From the NCBI GenBank assembly GCA_021234155.1, contig JAJEKV010000128.1:25760-89759 (forward strand): a DNA stretch of 64,000 nucleotides, read 5' to 3'. A program made the translations under genes and the position numbers. Each line of letters starts with the position of its first letter. Position 1 is the first letter of the stretch. Source of the DNA: Isoetes taiwanensis (taxonomy: Eukaryota; Streptophyta; Lycopodiopsida; Isoetales; Isoetaceae). The notes beneath the pieces are model-generated. The model searched no databases, was not told the origin of the DNA, and saw only the letters and a list, made by a program, of their open reading frames with translations. This document shows positions 44,460 to 56,665 of the stretch, piece by piece.

Positions 44460-47110
44460 GACAAGGAGGGTCCTTTTCATTTCTTGGAATAAGACATTGT
44501 TGAATTCTCACCTATGGGGGAGGTGGTAGTGGTTGGAAAATTTTATGCAAAAATTGGTAACAAACAAACTTCGGTAGTTGGGTATAGAGAAGATCAGATC
44601 TGGATGCAGGAACTTGATACAGAGGAGATAGTAAAAGACGGTTGGAACCAGAAGTCTAAAGATAAACTTAAATGGCCTACTCTGATGAGGAACTTCTTGT
44701 TGAATTTGTGCAACAGATTGAATTTTATGATCTATAATGGAGCTAGCAGATTTCCAGGCTCTGGAGGATGTACGTGTAAAGGTAAGAGCGTGGTCGACTA
44801 TATCATAGTGTCGGCAAGTTTTGTAGAACAAATGTCTTTGCTATAAATAGCAATATTAGAGCTGAATCGGATCATGTCCCACTTATATTTCATATAAAGT
44901 GTAAAGCCAAAGTACAGTTTCAGGAGGTGACAAAAACTTATCATCGTCATATTACACACATGCAAGAAGGATTGCTATCAAGCATTATGCGAAGCGATGA
45001 CACAACAAAAAGTATGGCCTTCTCACGATGCAGTCAAGATAAGTTCTATGTTGATAGACTTGATCTTAGAAATCTGCAGAGTAGTGCTTTATCTCAAATA
45101 GGAGGAGGAAAGAACTTTTCTGTAATGGATGGTTTGATAGTGAATGCAAACAGAAGAGGGTACACTACAAACAGGCTAGTGAGATAGAAAAGTCGCGCCA
45201 AATAAAAGAGTACAAAGCTTTGGTTAAGAGGAAGAAGAGGCAGCTTATTCAAAGAAAACAAAAGGAAATGGTAAGTAATGGAAAAGTTCTGGAACAAGCT
45301 AAAATCTCATAAATACATATCCCCTGCATTGAGGGTGGAAGACCTTCTCAACCAGGTGAATATGCTATATCATAAAGAAGGGTTGGAAGATGCTATTGAA
45401 TTGTCAGGGCAAGAACCTCTTACATTCACTGTTGAGCAATATGGCAAATGGGAAGGCCTAGTAGTGAAGTTGCTTAAATGTGCCCCGGGGGAGGGGGGGG
45501 GAAGAGGAGGAGTTGTTGACATTCTCATTGATATGCTCAATGCTGCGATCAGAAATGGTCCATCTCAGATATGGCAGGTGAACAGAGTTATACCTATTCA
45601 TAGGATCCCAATAACTACTGCATGATCATGGTAAGCAACCTATTCGCAAAGCTTCTGGCATCAATCTTAGAATCAAAGATCACATTTTGGGTGGAGGAAA
45701 GTAATGTAAGAGCAAAAGAACAAGCGGGATTCCGCCCTAAGCACTCTACCATTGACTATTTGTTCACTTTTGGAGTAATGCAAGCCTCTGTAAAAGATAA
45801 AAAGAAGCCTCTTTTTGCAGCTTTCATTGATTGTACAAACGCTTTTGACATGGTAGGGAGGGATAAGCTTTGGAACAATTTGGATAGGATTAAGATGCCT
45901 ATAGAGTATAAAGATGTTGTGTTAAGGCTATACGAGAAGATACTGGTTCAACTTTCTTTTCCTTTCTCAGAAAAATCAAATGCTAAGATTGAAAGTAATA
46001 TTGGGTTTAAGCAGGGATGCCGTTTGTCGCATACACTTTTTGGTATCTTCATAGATGACCTAGAATGATGGGTGAAGGAACTAGAGGGGAAGGCACGCTA
46101 ATTGCAGGATATGCTACTTTTACTCTATGCATATGATGTAATGTTGCTCTCAAGAAGCAAGGAAGATCTGCAGAAGCATTTGGATGCTTTGGCGAAGTTT
46201 TGTGACGCTACAGGAATGAAGGTAAATCTAAATAAAACGAAAGTTATTCTCTTTGGAACTTTGCTTGATCATAAATATGAATTTACATATAAGTACAAGC
46301 AAAATGAAATAGTGTCCTACAAATACCTTGGGCTTAGGGTTGAAAAAGAATTAGATGGAACATAGCATCGGAGCAACGAGTGAATGGGGGGCTCAAGGCC
46401 ATGTTTGCAATGCGGAAAAAATGCAAAAAGATAGATATTGGGAACTTTAATCTAAAGAAAATGTTGTTTAAATCCTTAGTGTAGGGCCTGGCTTACCTCT
46501 CAAATAGTGGTAAAAGGTTGAGAGGCTACAAAAGGAATGTTTGCATAGTGAATTGGGTGTGAAAATGCAGACGCCATATGAAATCATGTTAGCAAAATGT
46601 GATATGCTCCCTATGGAGTGTGAGGCTATTTGCAAATTCTTGACCTATCTAGCCAGGATGGAAGACAAGGAAGAGCATAGTTTTTTCGCAGTTGGCACAA
46701 AAAGAGAGCTTTGATAAGGGTTGGTATGCGGATGGCATGGGATGGATGAATAAGTGGGGATTACGTATTGAAGAGCTTCATCACAATAAAGATAAAATCA
46801 AAAAATGGGTTAAAGATGTCATGCTTACCAAGCTTTGGACAAATCCAAGTGGAAAAAATGCTATATTATAAGCAATTTATGAACCCTAGCCTTCAGGAAA
46901 TGCAGTACTTAAAAGAGAACGTTTCAATTAAGAAGAGACATGCTATTTCCAGGATAAGAACGAGCTCACACCATTTGCAAATTGAAGTAGGAAGGTGGAG
47001 TAAGCTTCCTAGAGAGCTCAGAACATGTAAGATATGTGGATCTAATGTTAAAGATGAAGAACACATCATTTTACATGCCCTACATACCATGCCTTAAGAG
47101 TGTGATATGG
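44460..47110 (+). mobile_element. Near full-length non-L1 LINE (EN + RT + zinc knuckle), decayed
   Basis: The APE-type endonuclease shows VVVVGKFYAKIGNKQ (Lys where GDFN Asp is expected), SVVDYIIVSASF and the SDH box ESDHVPLIF. The reverse transcriptase shows EQAGFRPKHSTIDYLFTF, AAFIDCTNAFDMVGRDKLW, GFKQGCRLSHTLFGIFID and YAYDVMLLS in place of YADDV. The C-terminal knuckle reads CKICGSNVKDEEHIILH. The GFRP.HSTID, FVD.TNAFD and QGC.LSPTLFG pattern is unlike plant L1 and closer to RTE/CR1/Jockey-type LINEs; clade is not certain. Active-site changes and stops show it is dead. Confidence 0.75.
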
Positions 47111-48200
47111 AATTGAGGTCCCTACTCTTGATTACTTTTTTAGTTTGCATGCTTCTGTATGTTTTTTCACAAAATTTATGTATGTATTTTCCAAAAAAAC
47201 ATATTTTGGAAGTATAAAATATATTTTGGGCTGTTTTAAACCTTAACCAAAAAATAAAAAATTCTGGCACATCTGCAATGCCTACTAGATGCGTCTACGC
47301 TAAAACCGGTGCATCCTCGTAATCAACTGGACGCATCCATCAAAACATTTTTTTACTTGCACTGACGCATCCTATTGGTCACGCGAATGCACCGATCTCC
47401 AGGATGCAATGGGTCTCACTGTAGCAAGTTGTTGCAGCGAGACCCACTGAGTGCATTTGCACAGTGGTTGGTGCAGACACACCTAGTGGGTTTTGCTGCG
47501 GCAAAGTACCTTTTTTTGTGTTGTAGCAGGGCACTCTGGCCATGTCCACAAGGAAATAGTAGTGTCTGCTGCCCCACTCGACGCATCCATGTCAATTTCT
47601 GACGACTTTCTATAGCCCCTTATTTAATAAAACACATATTTTTGCAAAAAAAGAGGGAGGTTTCATACTTTTTTTATATTTTATGTATGTAACTTCGATC
47701 CTATCCCTATATTCCATAGTGCAGTAAAGCAAATACTATTTTTTTAAGCAGAATCATTTAAAAGAAAGTTAAGCAAACTAAGAAGCAGGCCAACATTAAG
47801 ATTTCTAAATACCCAAAGCCAAAAATTTGCCAACTTTGGACAAATGAAAATGTGCTCGATAGTTTCAATTTGCTTACAACCAAGGAAGCCTTTTGGAAAG
47901 GTGACTGAGATGGCGTTTGGATTATAGCTTGATATCCATAGAGGGTCTCCAAATTGGGAACACTCTTACTGGATAGAAGCCAAATGGAGAGCTGATTTTT
48001 GGTGTTAAGTGTTCCAAACGTTCTTAAAGAGCTTATCCCTTAGCTGAGCTGAAATATCTAGCATAATATCAAGGGGTTTCTTTTGTATTTTTGTACGTTT
48101 TTCCCTATGATTTTCATATGGTATAGTTTTCTAGTGTGCACAATGTATTCTCGTCATATTTTCTATGATTTTACACTAGTTTCACATTGCATCTTTTTTA
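47111..48200. other. Intergenic
   Basis: GACGCATCC and related words recur around 47275-47590 (for example GGACGCATCCATC, ACTGACGCATCC, CTCGACGCATCC), a weak short-repeat region possibly from a transposon subterminus. No gene supported. Confidence 0.4.
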
Positions 48201-48295
48201 TTCTATTCTATTCTATTCTATTCTATTCTATTCTATTCTATTCTATTCTATTCTATTCTATTCTATTCTATTCTATTCTATTCTATTCTATTCTA
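48201..48295 (+). repeat. (TTCTA)19 microsatellite
   Basis: Nineteen uninterrupted TTCTA units. Length not divisible by three per unit, so the open frames through it are artefacts. Confidence 0.98.
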
Positions 48296-49355
48296 ACTTC
48301 AAAAAATGCATGCAAGCATCGAGGTTTTTATTTTCGGGTTCATGGAAAGGGTTTTGCTTCTCAACAGAGGATGTTGATTTTTGGGCTCGCCTGAGCTATG
48401 GCTAGAAACTACAACATCATCTTGTATAAAGATAATTTCACCAAATAAGGATCGCTATCTATGGTCTAAATCGAGGAATAACTTGCGAATATGCCCATCC
48501 AACAGCTCTCGCTTCCCGATGCCCATCAAAAGCTCTCGCTTCCCGATGTCACACCCTGTGTGAATTCCAGTACAACTTAGCTTCTGCAGGCATCTGACTT
48601 GTGGTAAGATAATTATGAATGCTCGAAACTTTACAGAGTTGTTTCATATTTAGAGACCAATCAATTTTTTATCACACAAACTAAGATCAATATTAGCCAA
48701 TTCTCTCATAATATGTTTCAATAAAGCTCTGCCAGAGGAAGCACTCCAAGTTTAGCTTTAAATGCAGTCCAATTTCTTCATCTATTATGCTAACTAAGAG
48801 CTAATGTAATATATCCATTTGGTATAGATTCTGGGATGTTTGATTGCCAAAAGAGTGTCATTAGTAAAAGCCACCTTGGGATTCCAAAAGATGCTTGTAT
48901 CATGATGCTACAACTTCAAATTATTGTGAGTAAAAGCCTTTGGATCTCGATTCCAAGCAGATAATAAGTTCCTCATTAAAAGGGAAGTATTGGCAGATGG
49001 TTTAATCACTGAGAAAGCAAAGGAAGGCAACTGATGGAATAATGAAGGACACCCTTTGACATGGCTTTTCTGCAACTAGTAATAAATGTAGAGGCTAGAT
49101 TCTAATGGCGGTACAGAGTTCTCCACATAAATTTCCTTGCTAGAGCATAAGCTTGCAAATGAATATTCTTATAGTCAAGACTACCATGAGATTTACTTTT
49201 TCAAACTATTTGCCAATTAACCATATGCTTCTTGCCCCAGATAAAGTTCCTAATAATTCTCTCAATCTGCATGTAGATACATTTGGAAGCAAAAAGAGCA
49301 GATGAGAAATATATATGAGAACTTATTCATTTAGGCGTTTAGTATTTTTATATTA
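48296..49355. other. Intergenic
   Basis: A short duplicated phrase CAGCTCTCGCTTCCCGATG / AAGCTCTCGCTTCCCGATG at about 48503-48550. No gene or transposon end recognised. Confidence 0.45.
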
Positions 49356-49893
49356 GAACTTTCATGCCAAATTTTTTTTTTTTTTGAAGGACTTGAGCCT
49401 TTATTATCCAGAGAAAGTTACAGAGTACAATGGGGACTAATAACTCAGTGGAGAGAATGTCCACCAGAGCAAAACCACCCCACTCAAATACAACATCTAC
49501 ACAATATGAAGAGCAAGCAAAAACTCATAAGTAAGTATGAATCTGAAGATAGTGCTCCCAAATACGGCTCTTCACCTCATTAGCAATTGATGAGCACCTG
49601 AATGCTTTGACAATTCGTTGTTGGGCATCGAGAAGGACCTCGGTAATCCAACAAGCAAGACCTTTGAATATGAGAAGATTCCTTCTTTTCCAAATGGACC
49701 AGATGATCCATGCAGAAGCCAAATGAAACGCCCTTTTTGCCAAATTATCCCAACTGCTTGGATAAACTGCTAATAACACCTGCTGGCTATTCAAATTGCA
49801 ATGAAAGAGGCCTTGAAGCCACAACCAAGCTTGTCTGACACGTCTACATAGGAAGAAGCAATGCTCAATTGTCTCGTCGAACTTTCATGCCAA
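49356..49893 (-). mobile_element. 5'-truncated L1 with perfect 15-bp target duplication
   Basis: Body 49371-49878, flanked by GAACTTTCATGCCAA at 49356-49370 and 49879-49893. The minus strand encodes MWLQGLFHCNLNSQQVLLAV, FHLASAWIIWSIWKRRN and ends in an AATAAAGGCTCAAGTCCTTC tail with poly(A). The C-terminal part of the reverse transcriptase protein is open for 99 codons. Related to, but distinct in tail from, the L1s at 24641 and 28063. Confidence 0.9.
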
Positions 49894-50205
49894 TGGCCTA
49901 GAGTGCTTGATTCCTAGCATATGCTAGGTTATTCTTCTAGCCAATGGTCAGGATATCCATAAAGCAAGATTTAACATATCTCATTGCATCATCTCATAGA
50001 TATATAGATCACATGAACATTAAACTTTCTATCTACTTACCTATCTATTACTATAAATGACATAAGAGGAACCTTCTTACCAAGTGCATAAAATCAATGG
50101 TCAAAGTTATACATTAGGTATCAGGCGTAACCATTATTGGCTTTAGGAAAGAGTGGTGGTGGTTTATTAGGAAGCACTGACAAATGGGCAATTGCCCCAC
50201 TTAAA
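49894..50205. other. Intergenic
   Basis: Nothing recognised. Confidence 0.4.
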
Positions 50206-50694
50206 CCAATGCTTTTCTAAAAGTTTATGTGGTAGCGATATTAGGAGCTCATAAGGCGAGGCACCACAAATTATCAAAATGAAAGCCAACACAATAATGT
50301 TTACGAATTTTATGGTAGATTATCTAGATCTTAATATGTTAAGCTATATAAATGGTAAAATTCCAGCAAATATGTAGTATCATAAAACATCGTAATGCAA
50401 ATTATCATCCAAATCCCATTTGAATTGTGGGTTCATCCACCCCCACTTTTTTCGATGAACTACTTACTCCGTGGTATTAGTACTCTAGAAAGTAAAATGT
50501 ACAATTTAGAGAGTGAAACAAATAAATGGGTCGAACACAAAAAACCTTATTAGGAGTGTGGTTTGTAGTCTCCTCATATGTTATTAAACAATTATCTAGC
50601 CTCCTCCCCATTGCAAATTAGGACTTGCAACTTTCTGGACATAAATTCTAGACTCCTGTTTTGTTTAAGTCTCTGTAAAAAGAATTACAAAACA
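50206..50694 (+). repeat. Left ~490-bp direct repeat flanking a LINE segment
   Basis: Starts CAATGCTTTTCTAAAAGTTT and ends CTGTAAAAAGAATTAC; nearly identical to 52801-53298. Together they enclose a 2.1-kb LINE/SINE segment, giving an LTR-like look, but without TG...CA ends, primer-binding site or gag-pol. Confidence 0.8.
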
Positions 50695-50720
50695 CTTTTG
50701 GAGGATTATCAGTTATGGTT

Positions 50721-50744
50721 AGGAAGGAAGGAAGGAAGGAAGGA
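50721..50744 (+). repeat. (AGGA)n microsatellite
   Basis: Five to six AGGA units present here but absent from the otherwise matching site near 43080. Confidence 0.9.
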
Positions 50745-50887
50745 AGGTTCTTTTATCGTCCACGGAGGCCAATCGGTCTATGGGAGACCAGTATTCTTCC
50801 AACTGTGGGCGATATCATATTAATTTTCTGTGCTTGAAAATTTCTACCTGTATAAAAACACGTCTCGTAGACCTAATGGTGTACTAG

Positions 50888-51241
50888 GCTTTTGGTCTAG
50901 TGGTAACAGACTTGTCCTAGCAACTACAAGTCTCGAGTTCAAGATCGCCCAGAATTGCACTGTGAACTATTGGGTGTCAAATCCCACAGATGCAATGTAA
51001 AGTGGTTAGGGGCAAGGCCCAACCGAGCAATGTAGTGTGGTGTGTGGTCACATGTCCAGTTGGATGCTGCCTAGTCTCTCTCTCCCTCACACATACACAT
51101 ACACATAGAGAAACGAAAAAAGAGTTCTCTAGAAGATATATCAATCCTACACTCCAAGAAGCCAAGCATTGCGTAAACTGATAGTCTCATAGACCTGTTG
51201 GTCCAAGGATGTAATAAATACAACATTTCATTTTATTTCTT
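50888..51241 (+). mobile_element. tRNA-derived SINE, second copy
   Basis: A box TGGTCTAGTGG at 50893-50903 and B box GAGTTCAAGATC at 50935-50946. Copied as part of the larger duplicated block, so it is not an independent insertion. Confidence 0.6.
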
Positions 51242-52055
51242 TTCTCTCTCTCTATGGATGTGAAGTATCGGGTCCTGGATTGGGATTGGAGACTTGGAAA
51301 AGGTTGAGAAAGTTCAAAATAAATTCTTTCGGTATGAACTTGGAATAAAAATGCCAACTCTCTATGATATGATGTTAGCGGAACGTGGGATGCTCACGCT
51401 GGAGGCAGAGGCGCTTTGCAGACTCCTAATAATGTCTAGAAGGTGTTGTATATTATGTCTGAAGAAAGTTTACCACGCTTGGCTTTGGAGAAGACACGGG
51501 TTAAGGGCTGGTTTGCTGATGCCACTCGGTGGATGGCACGATGGGGGATGGACATAGAGAGATGGGGCAATAAAAAAGGAGTCTTATGGGACCCATATTA
51601 ATCCTACATTGCAATAGGCATGCCATATGCAGGATGAGGCTGAGCTCACATAGGCTTGGTGTTGAAATAGGCAGGTGGAATGACATTCCTCACAAGCTTA
51701 GATTGTGTAAGATATGTGAGGCATGGATACTTGAACATGAGAAACATGTACTTCTACATTGCCTTACTTATAGAGATATTCGAAAGAAGTATGATGTCTG
51801 TGCTGACACGTAGATGGCTTTCTGTGATTTTTCAGGATCACGTATTGGGAGAGTATCATTGATAGTTTAGAGTGTAGGGACGATGTTTTAAGAACCTTAA
51901 AGTAGGCGAGTTAAAGATAAAGAGACCAATACATTATTATCAGAGGATGCATAGATGATTTGCTTTATAAGTTGAATATACAAGTTGAACGTCTTATAGA
52001 CCTGGCCGTCTTGCAGACATAACAATTAAATTTCATTTCATTTCATCTCTCCCTT
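51242..52055 (+). mobile_element. LINE 3' part, duplicated copy
   Basis: Encodes the same VQNKFFRYELGIKMPTLYDM, GMLTLEAEALCRL and CKICEAWILEHEKHVLLHC pieces as 43585-44175 and ends in the same ATTTCATTTCATTTCAT tail. It lacks the stretch equivalent to 43849-43910. Confidence 0.65.
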
Positions 52056-52151
52056 CCCCCCTCCCCCCGGAGCCCTATTTATAGAAATTCAGATCTAGAC
52101 AAGGAGGGTCCTTTTCAATTCTTGAAATAAGACATTGTTGAATTCTCATCT

Positions 52152-52800
52152 ATGAAGAAGGTGGTAGTGGTTGGAAAATTTTATGCAAAAATTGGTAACA
52201 AACAAACTTCGGTAGTTGGGTATAGAGGAGATCAGATCTGGATGCAGGAACTTGATACAGAGGAGATGGTAAAAGACGGTTGGAACCGGAAGTCTAAAGA
52301 TAAACTTAAATGGCCTACTCTGATGAGGAACTTCTTGTTGAATTTGTGCAACAGATTGAATTTTATGATCTATAATGGAGCTAGCAGATTTCCAGGCTCT
52401 GAAGGATGTACGTGTAAAGGTAAGAGCGTGATCGACTATATCATAGTGTCGGCAAGTTTTGTAGAACAAATGTCTTTGCTACAAATAGGGATATTAGAGC
52501 TGAATCGGATCATGTCCCACTTATATTTCATATAAAGTGTAAAGCCAAAGTACAGTTTCAGGAGGTGACAAAAACTTACATCGTCATATTACACACATGC
52601 AAGAAGGATTGCTGTCAAGCATTATGCGAAGCGATGACACAACAAAAAGTATGGCCTTCTCACGATGCAGTCAAGATAAGTTCTATGTTGATAGACTTGA
52701 TCTTAGAAATCTGCAGAGAAGTGCTTTATCTCAGATAGGAGGAGGAAAGAACTTTTCTGTAATGGATGGTTTGATAGTGAATGCAAACAGAAGAGGGTAC
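52152..52800 (+). mobile_element. LINE endonuclease part, duplicated and truncated
   Basis: Encodes KKVVVVGKFYAKIGNKQTS, SVIDYIIVSASF and the ESDHVPLIFH region, then stops abruptly at 52800 where the right direct repeat begins. The same Lys-for-Asp change in the GDF box as in 44517 shows the lesion predates the duplication. Confidence 0.7.
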
Positions 52801-53298
52801 CAATGCTTTTCTAAAAGTTTATGTGGTAGCGATATTAGGAGCTCACAACGCAAGGCACCACAAATTATCAAAATGAAAGCCAACACAATAATGTTTACGA
52901 ATTTTATGGTAGATTATCTAGATCTTAATATGTTAAGCTATATAAATGGTAAAATTCCAGCAAATATGTAGTATCATAAAACATCGTAATGCAGATTATC
53001 ATCCAAATCCCATTTGAATTGTGGGTTCATCCACCCCGCTTTTTTTTATGAACTACTTACTCCGCGATAATGTGACAAATATGTATTAGTACTCTATAAA
53101 GTAAAATGTACAATTTAGAGAGTGAAACAATTTAATGAGTCGAACACAAAAACCTTATTAGGAGTGTGGTTTGTAGTCTCCTCATATGTTATTAAACAAT
53201 TATCTAGCCTCCTTTCCATTGTAAATTAGGACTTGCAACTTTCTGGACATAAATTCTAGACTCCTGTTTTGTTTAAGTCTCTGTAAAAAGAATTACTG
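52801..53298 (+). repeat. Right ~490-bp direct repeat flanking a LINE segment
   Basis: Partner of 50206-50694. After it the sequence continues TGCCATACAAAAAG, whereas after the left copy the LINE block begins. Confidence 0.8.
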
Positions 53299-55129
53299 CC
53301 ATACAAAAAGATATTTACATTAGTATTATGTTAATTTATTGAGCTATTTTAGAATAAAACAAATCTTAAATATATACCTGTGTGGACCGCGTGGATTCGA
53401 AGGGTGAAAGAGTGGAAGGTTTGGAGGATTTGAGGTGGAGTTAAATCTTTCAAATTCATCCTACATGAAATAAAGCACACAGTAAAATAACATAAATCTA
53501 AAGAAACAAGGGCAGCTAAGCATTTACCTTAGGAACTACTGGAGAAAGTGCACTTTCAAGGCAATATCTTGATATCATCCTAGTATTATTATGTATAGAA
53601 CCTCTCGAAGTTGAGCCTGTTTCTTGTAACAAAAGAGAGCAACATATAAAAAAATTTATGCATTTTTGATGCGCACATAAGCATTTAACAACTTTCATGC
53701 TCATGTAATCTTCGAATACATGTTAAAAATTCCTCCTCCGCCTCCTCTTAGTCCTCCTCCTCCATTGATAATAGACATATAAGCTATTGAAAACAAGTGC
53801 CTATGACGTGGTTTGAATTTCGTAACCAGATATTTGTGCCCAAGTATATTCTATAAGATTAGCTAGCATGCAAGAGGTAGGCAAGTGTTCTTATCTTGGG
53901 TTCTCAATTCAATTTGCAGCTCACCCAGCAAATATTATTATAGTACACCACTTCAAACCTTTATTTGGTGAACATGGAGAACCTTAGGTACAAAATACAT
54001 GCAAGTGGGCAAGGTGTCCATACGAGCTAAAAAAGCTGTTACAAATAAAGAATACTAGCATATGAATCTAGATATAATGCTCTCAAATTAACTTTCATAG
54101 ATTGACAAAAAGAGAACACACTCTTTGCATTCATGAGGGTCTTGAAAAGGGGAAAGGATGAAGAAATGTAGTGTAATGAAAAAATAGTTGTATCAAAAGG
54201 TCGAAACTCATTGAGCATTGTCCCTTGCAACATGATTGAGGTCAATATGTGGTCATAATGATGTGTGAGTTTCACATGAGATAATTTTTTGATGCATTTT
54301 GTGCCATGCCATAGTCACAAAACTATGGAACTACACTATGCATTCAATGAATCTTTATACTTAGGTACCTTTTTGTTTGCATAAGCGTATACCAAGATTG
54401 TTCAGATTTTTTAGTAGCTCAATCAACTTCAAATATTGACAACATGCTTTAATATGCTTCACGAGTTGTCAAGGAGTTTATGTAGTTGCTCATACAAGTT
54501 TTCATATTTGACTGGAATATGTAGCATAATAACAGGGGGTTTCTTTTGTATTTTTGTATTTTTTTCCCTAAGGTTTTTATATGATTTCATGGATGTATTT
54601 GATGAGGCATACTGATTAGTATATCTAGAGTGCGCGTACGGTTGAACTAATTTTGATGCCTATATCCAATGGTTTAGACCCATATATCATATATTTATTT
54701 TTATATTGTATTTTCGTATTGTATCAAATATTACGCCGACATGCAAGGCTCGAGATAACCCATTTTAGGGTTATGTGTTGGGAATGAAAATGAAGATTTT
54801 TAGGGAAGAATCATCTCTCGTGATTCCGCATGATCATGAACGTGAGAATTCGGGGTTTGACAGTCGTGATGTCTCGCAGATTGACAAATCGTCATTACCA
54901 ACCGCCCTCTTCATTTTTGTTTTATCGGGGTTCATGGTCCCGGTGAGCCGAACCATTTGTTTTCTGGACGTTTGGATCTCCACGCCTCTTTCCCTCGCCA
55001 TATATATTTTTGCTCATCTTCAATGCCTTTTTCAGCCACCACCTCTTCCCCTCAAGAGTTAAGATCGCCTCTGCTTCTCCTCATTCTAACAAATGTTTTC
55101 AGCTCCATAAGCTTTACGTGATCTCCTCA
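53299..55129. other. Intergenic
   Basis: GGGGTTTCTTTTGTATTTTT near 54536 also occurs near 48074, a shared short repeat of unknown type. No gene supported. Confidence 0.45.
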
Positions 55130-55896
55130 AAGAGTTCCTTCTTCTCCACCTCTTACTCCCAAATCTTCACAAACATCCCCTTCGGCCCAATAGCTTCCCT
55201 CCTCCACCTCCCCCCCCCCTGAGATTGGGATTTCTTTGATCCTTTCACATCCGAAGCAAGATCTAGTAACAAACCTCCCAAGTTTATCTATGGATTAAAA
55301 GGCCTTGATCGTTTCAACGTGCCTTGGAGTTTAGTGATGGAACTGGGTATGATAGTTTTGAAAGTGGTGACGAAGAGAATTATCCATTATTATTCAAACA
55401 TTTTTTCTCTTGGACAAAAGGATTTGGTTGAAGTTCTTAGAGAAAAGAACTCTATCCAAGAACTTCTTGAGCTCTTGAAGGGTAAAATTTACATCCATTA
55501 CACTTAGATTTGATGATGTTTTCATATTCTTGACATGAAAAGTTAATGAAAATCGCAGCTTATGGGAATGTGGGTAGGCCTTTATCATTGCCATTTGGAG
55601 CAACATAGAGTAGTCATGCAAATGAAGGCAGTGGAATGCGTTGGAAGAGATGAAGCAACCACAAACCTTCATCGGCAGCCTACACTGCAGTTGGAAGCAG
55701 CACTTGATGAATGGTATGTCACATTTCACAGATTTATTTACGCACAGCGGGATTACTTGCACAATTTGAGTGGATGGCTCAAGATGAGTCTTGAACCACT
55801 TGAACTTGATGAGAGGAGCTTGGAATCTCCTATGAGACCATCAATCCCTCCCATTCATGGTGGCATTGGCGGGGGTTTCGGAGATCCCCATTTAAG
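55130..55896 (+). pseudogene. Broken DUF630/DUF632 (NRG2-like) gene fragment
   Basis: A proline-rich coding stretch near 55190 is followed by WDFFDPFTSEARSS (55225), YDSFESGDEENYP in a shifted frame (55345) and KDLVEVLRE (55421), all typical of the region before DUF632 in plant NRG2/ROLLED-type proteins. After AAAATCGCAG (acceptor at 55558) comes MGMWVGLYHCHLEQHRVVMQ, NLHRQPTLQLEAALDEWY, FIYAQRDYLHNLSGWLKMSL, the core of DUF632, ending at a GTTAGA donor at 55896. Frameshifts and missing DUF630 and C-terminal parts show it is not functional as it stands. Confidence 0.75.
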
Positions 55897-56440
55897 GTTA
55901 GACGAAATGTTTGCAAATTTTTGTCACATTGGACTTAAGTATTAGTTAATTATCAAGTTGAATGCGCATTTGACTGATGCAGGGAACAATTGCCGAAGTT
56001 TAAGGGGTAGAATTCTCAAATGTCTAAAGTTTTAAGGCTAGCTCTGGATGACAGGTGGGCTTGATGCATATTTTTGCTATTCCACATGATCTTGTTTGAA
56101 CCGAATGGTACATGTGGATAATCATTCCGCCGGAAATCTGCCGTTTTAGGACCCACGTGCCTTGCCCTCTTATGCCAAAGATCATCGGTTTGGGGTCTAT
56201 TTGGTAGAGAACTATCCATAGGCAGTCTTTGTTGTAGCCTGACAATATGCCATCTTGCGATCAAATCTTTGCAATCGGCATCATAATGTATACTTTTTGC
56301 TCCAATGTGGCATCGCTCTCGCTACACCGCAAGCATTGATCTACTTCATATCAAGCATTGCTCGCTTCATAAAGGTGAGTAGTATTGCTCATCTTCGAGA
56401 AATGTGTCTTTGCTTCAAAAACAATTGTTAAAAATGCTTT
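55897..56440. other. Flank of the DUF632 fragment
   Basis: GCGCATTTGACTGATGCAGG near 55965 recurs in inverse orientation near 57250 within a ~45-bp match. No further exon recognised. Confidence 0.4.
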
Positions 56441-56665
56441 GGGACAATCGATAATACATTCGAGGTTTTTCCTTTTTTGATGAGGAAACAAGTTGGAGAG
56501 GCTCTTGTACAAACTATTGCAGATAATACATTGGCACATTTTTCCTTTTTTTTGAGGAAACAAGTTGGAGAGGCTATTAAATACGGAACAATTCGCAGAT
56601 AATACATTGGCATATTTTTTCCTTTTTTTTGATGAGGAAACAAGTTGGAGAGGCTATTAATACGC
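56441..56665 (+). repeat. Three tandem ~75-bp units
   Basis: Each unit reads GATAATACATT(C/G)G, a T/C-rich stretch, then GATGAGGAAACAAGTTGGAG and AGGCTATTAA-like sequence, differing in length of the T tract. Confidence 0.85.

Larger units (their letters stand above)
50689..52800 (+). mobile_element. Duplicate of the LINE/SINE segment at 43033-45160
   Basis: About 98% identical by eye to 43033-45160. It carries the same SINE, LINE 3' end and LINE endonuclease start. Differences are an AGGA expansion at 50721-50744 with extra GC-rich sequence, and a deletion in the 51549 region that removes HDLDLYKDGLHMGQNE. Junctions fall at GAATTAC/AAAACAC and GGGTAC/CAATGC with short shared TAC/AC bases. 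Probably a segmental copy, not a LINE insertion, because both 3' and 5' LINE parts are copied in one block. Confidence 0.8.

Noticed and set aside
48083-48405. Open frames through the TTCTA tract
   Set aside because: Repeating FYSIL-type peptide is produced by the microsatellite in every frame.
50206-53298. LTR retrotransposon
   Set aside because: The interior is LINE and SINE sequence; no gag, protease, integrase, primer-binding site or TG...CA ends.
54775-55222. Plus-strand open frames before the DUF632 fragment
   Set aside because: No motif matches; only the proline-rich stretch just before WDFFDPF fits the family, and in a different frame.
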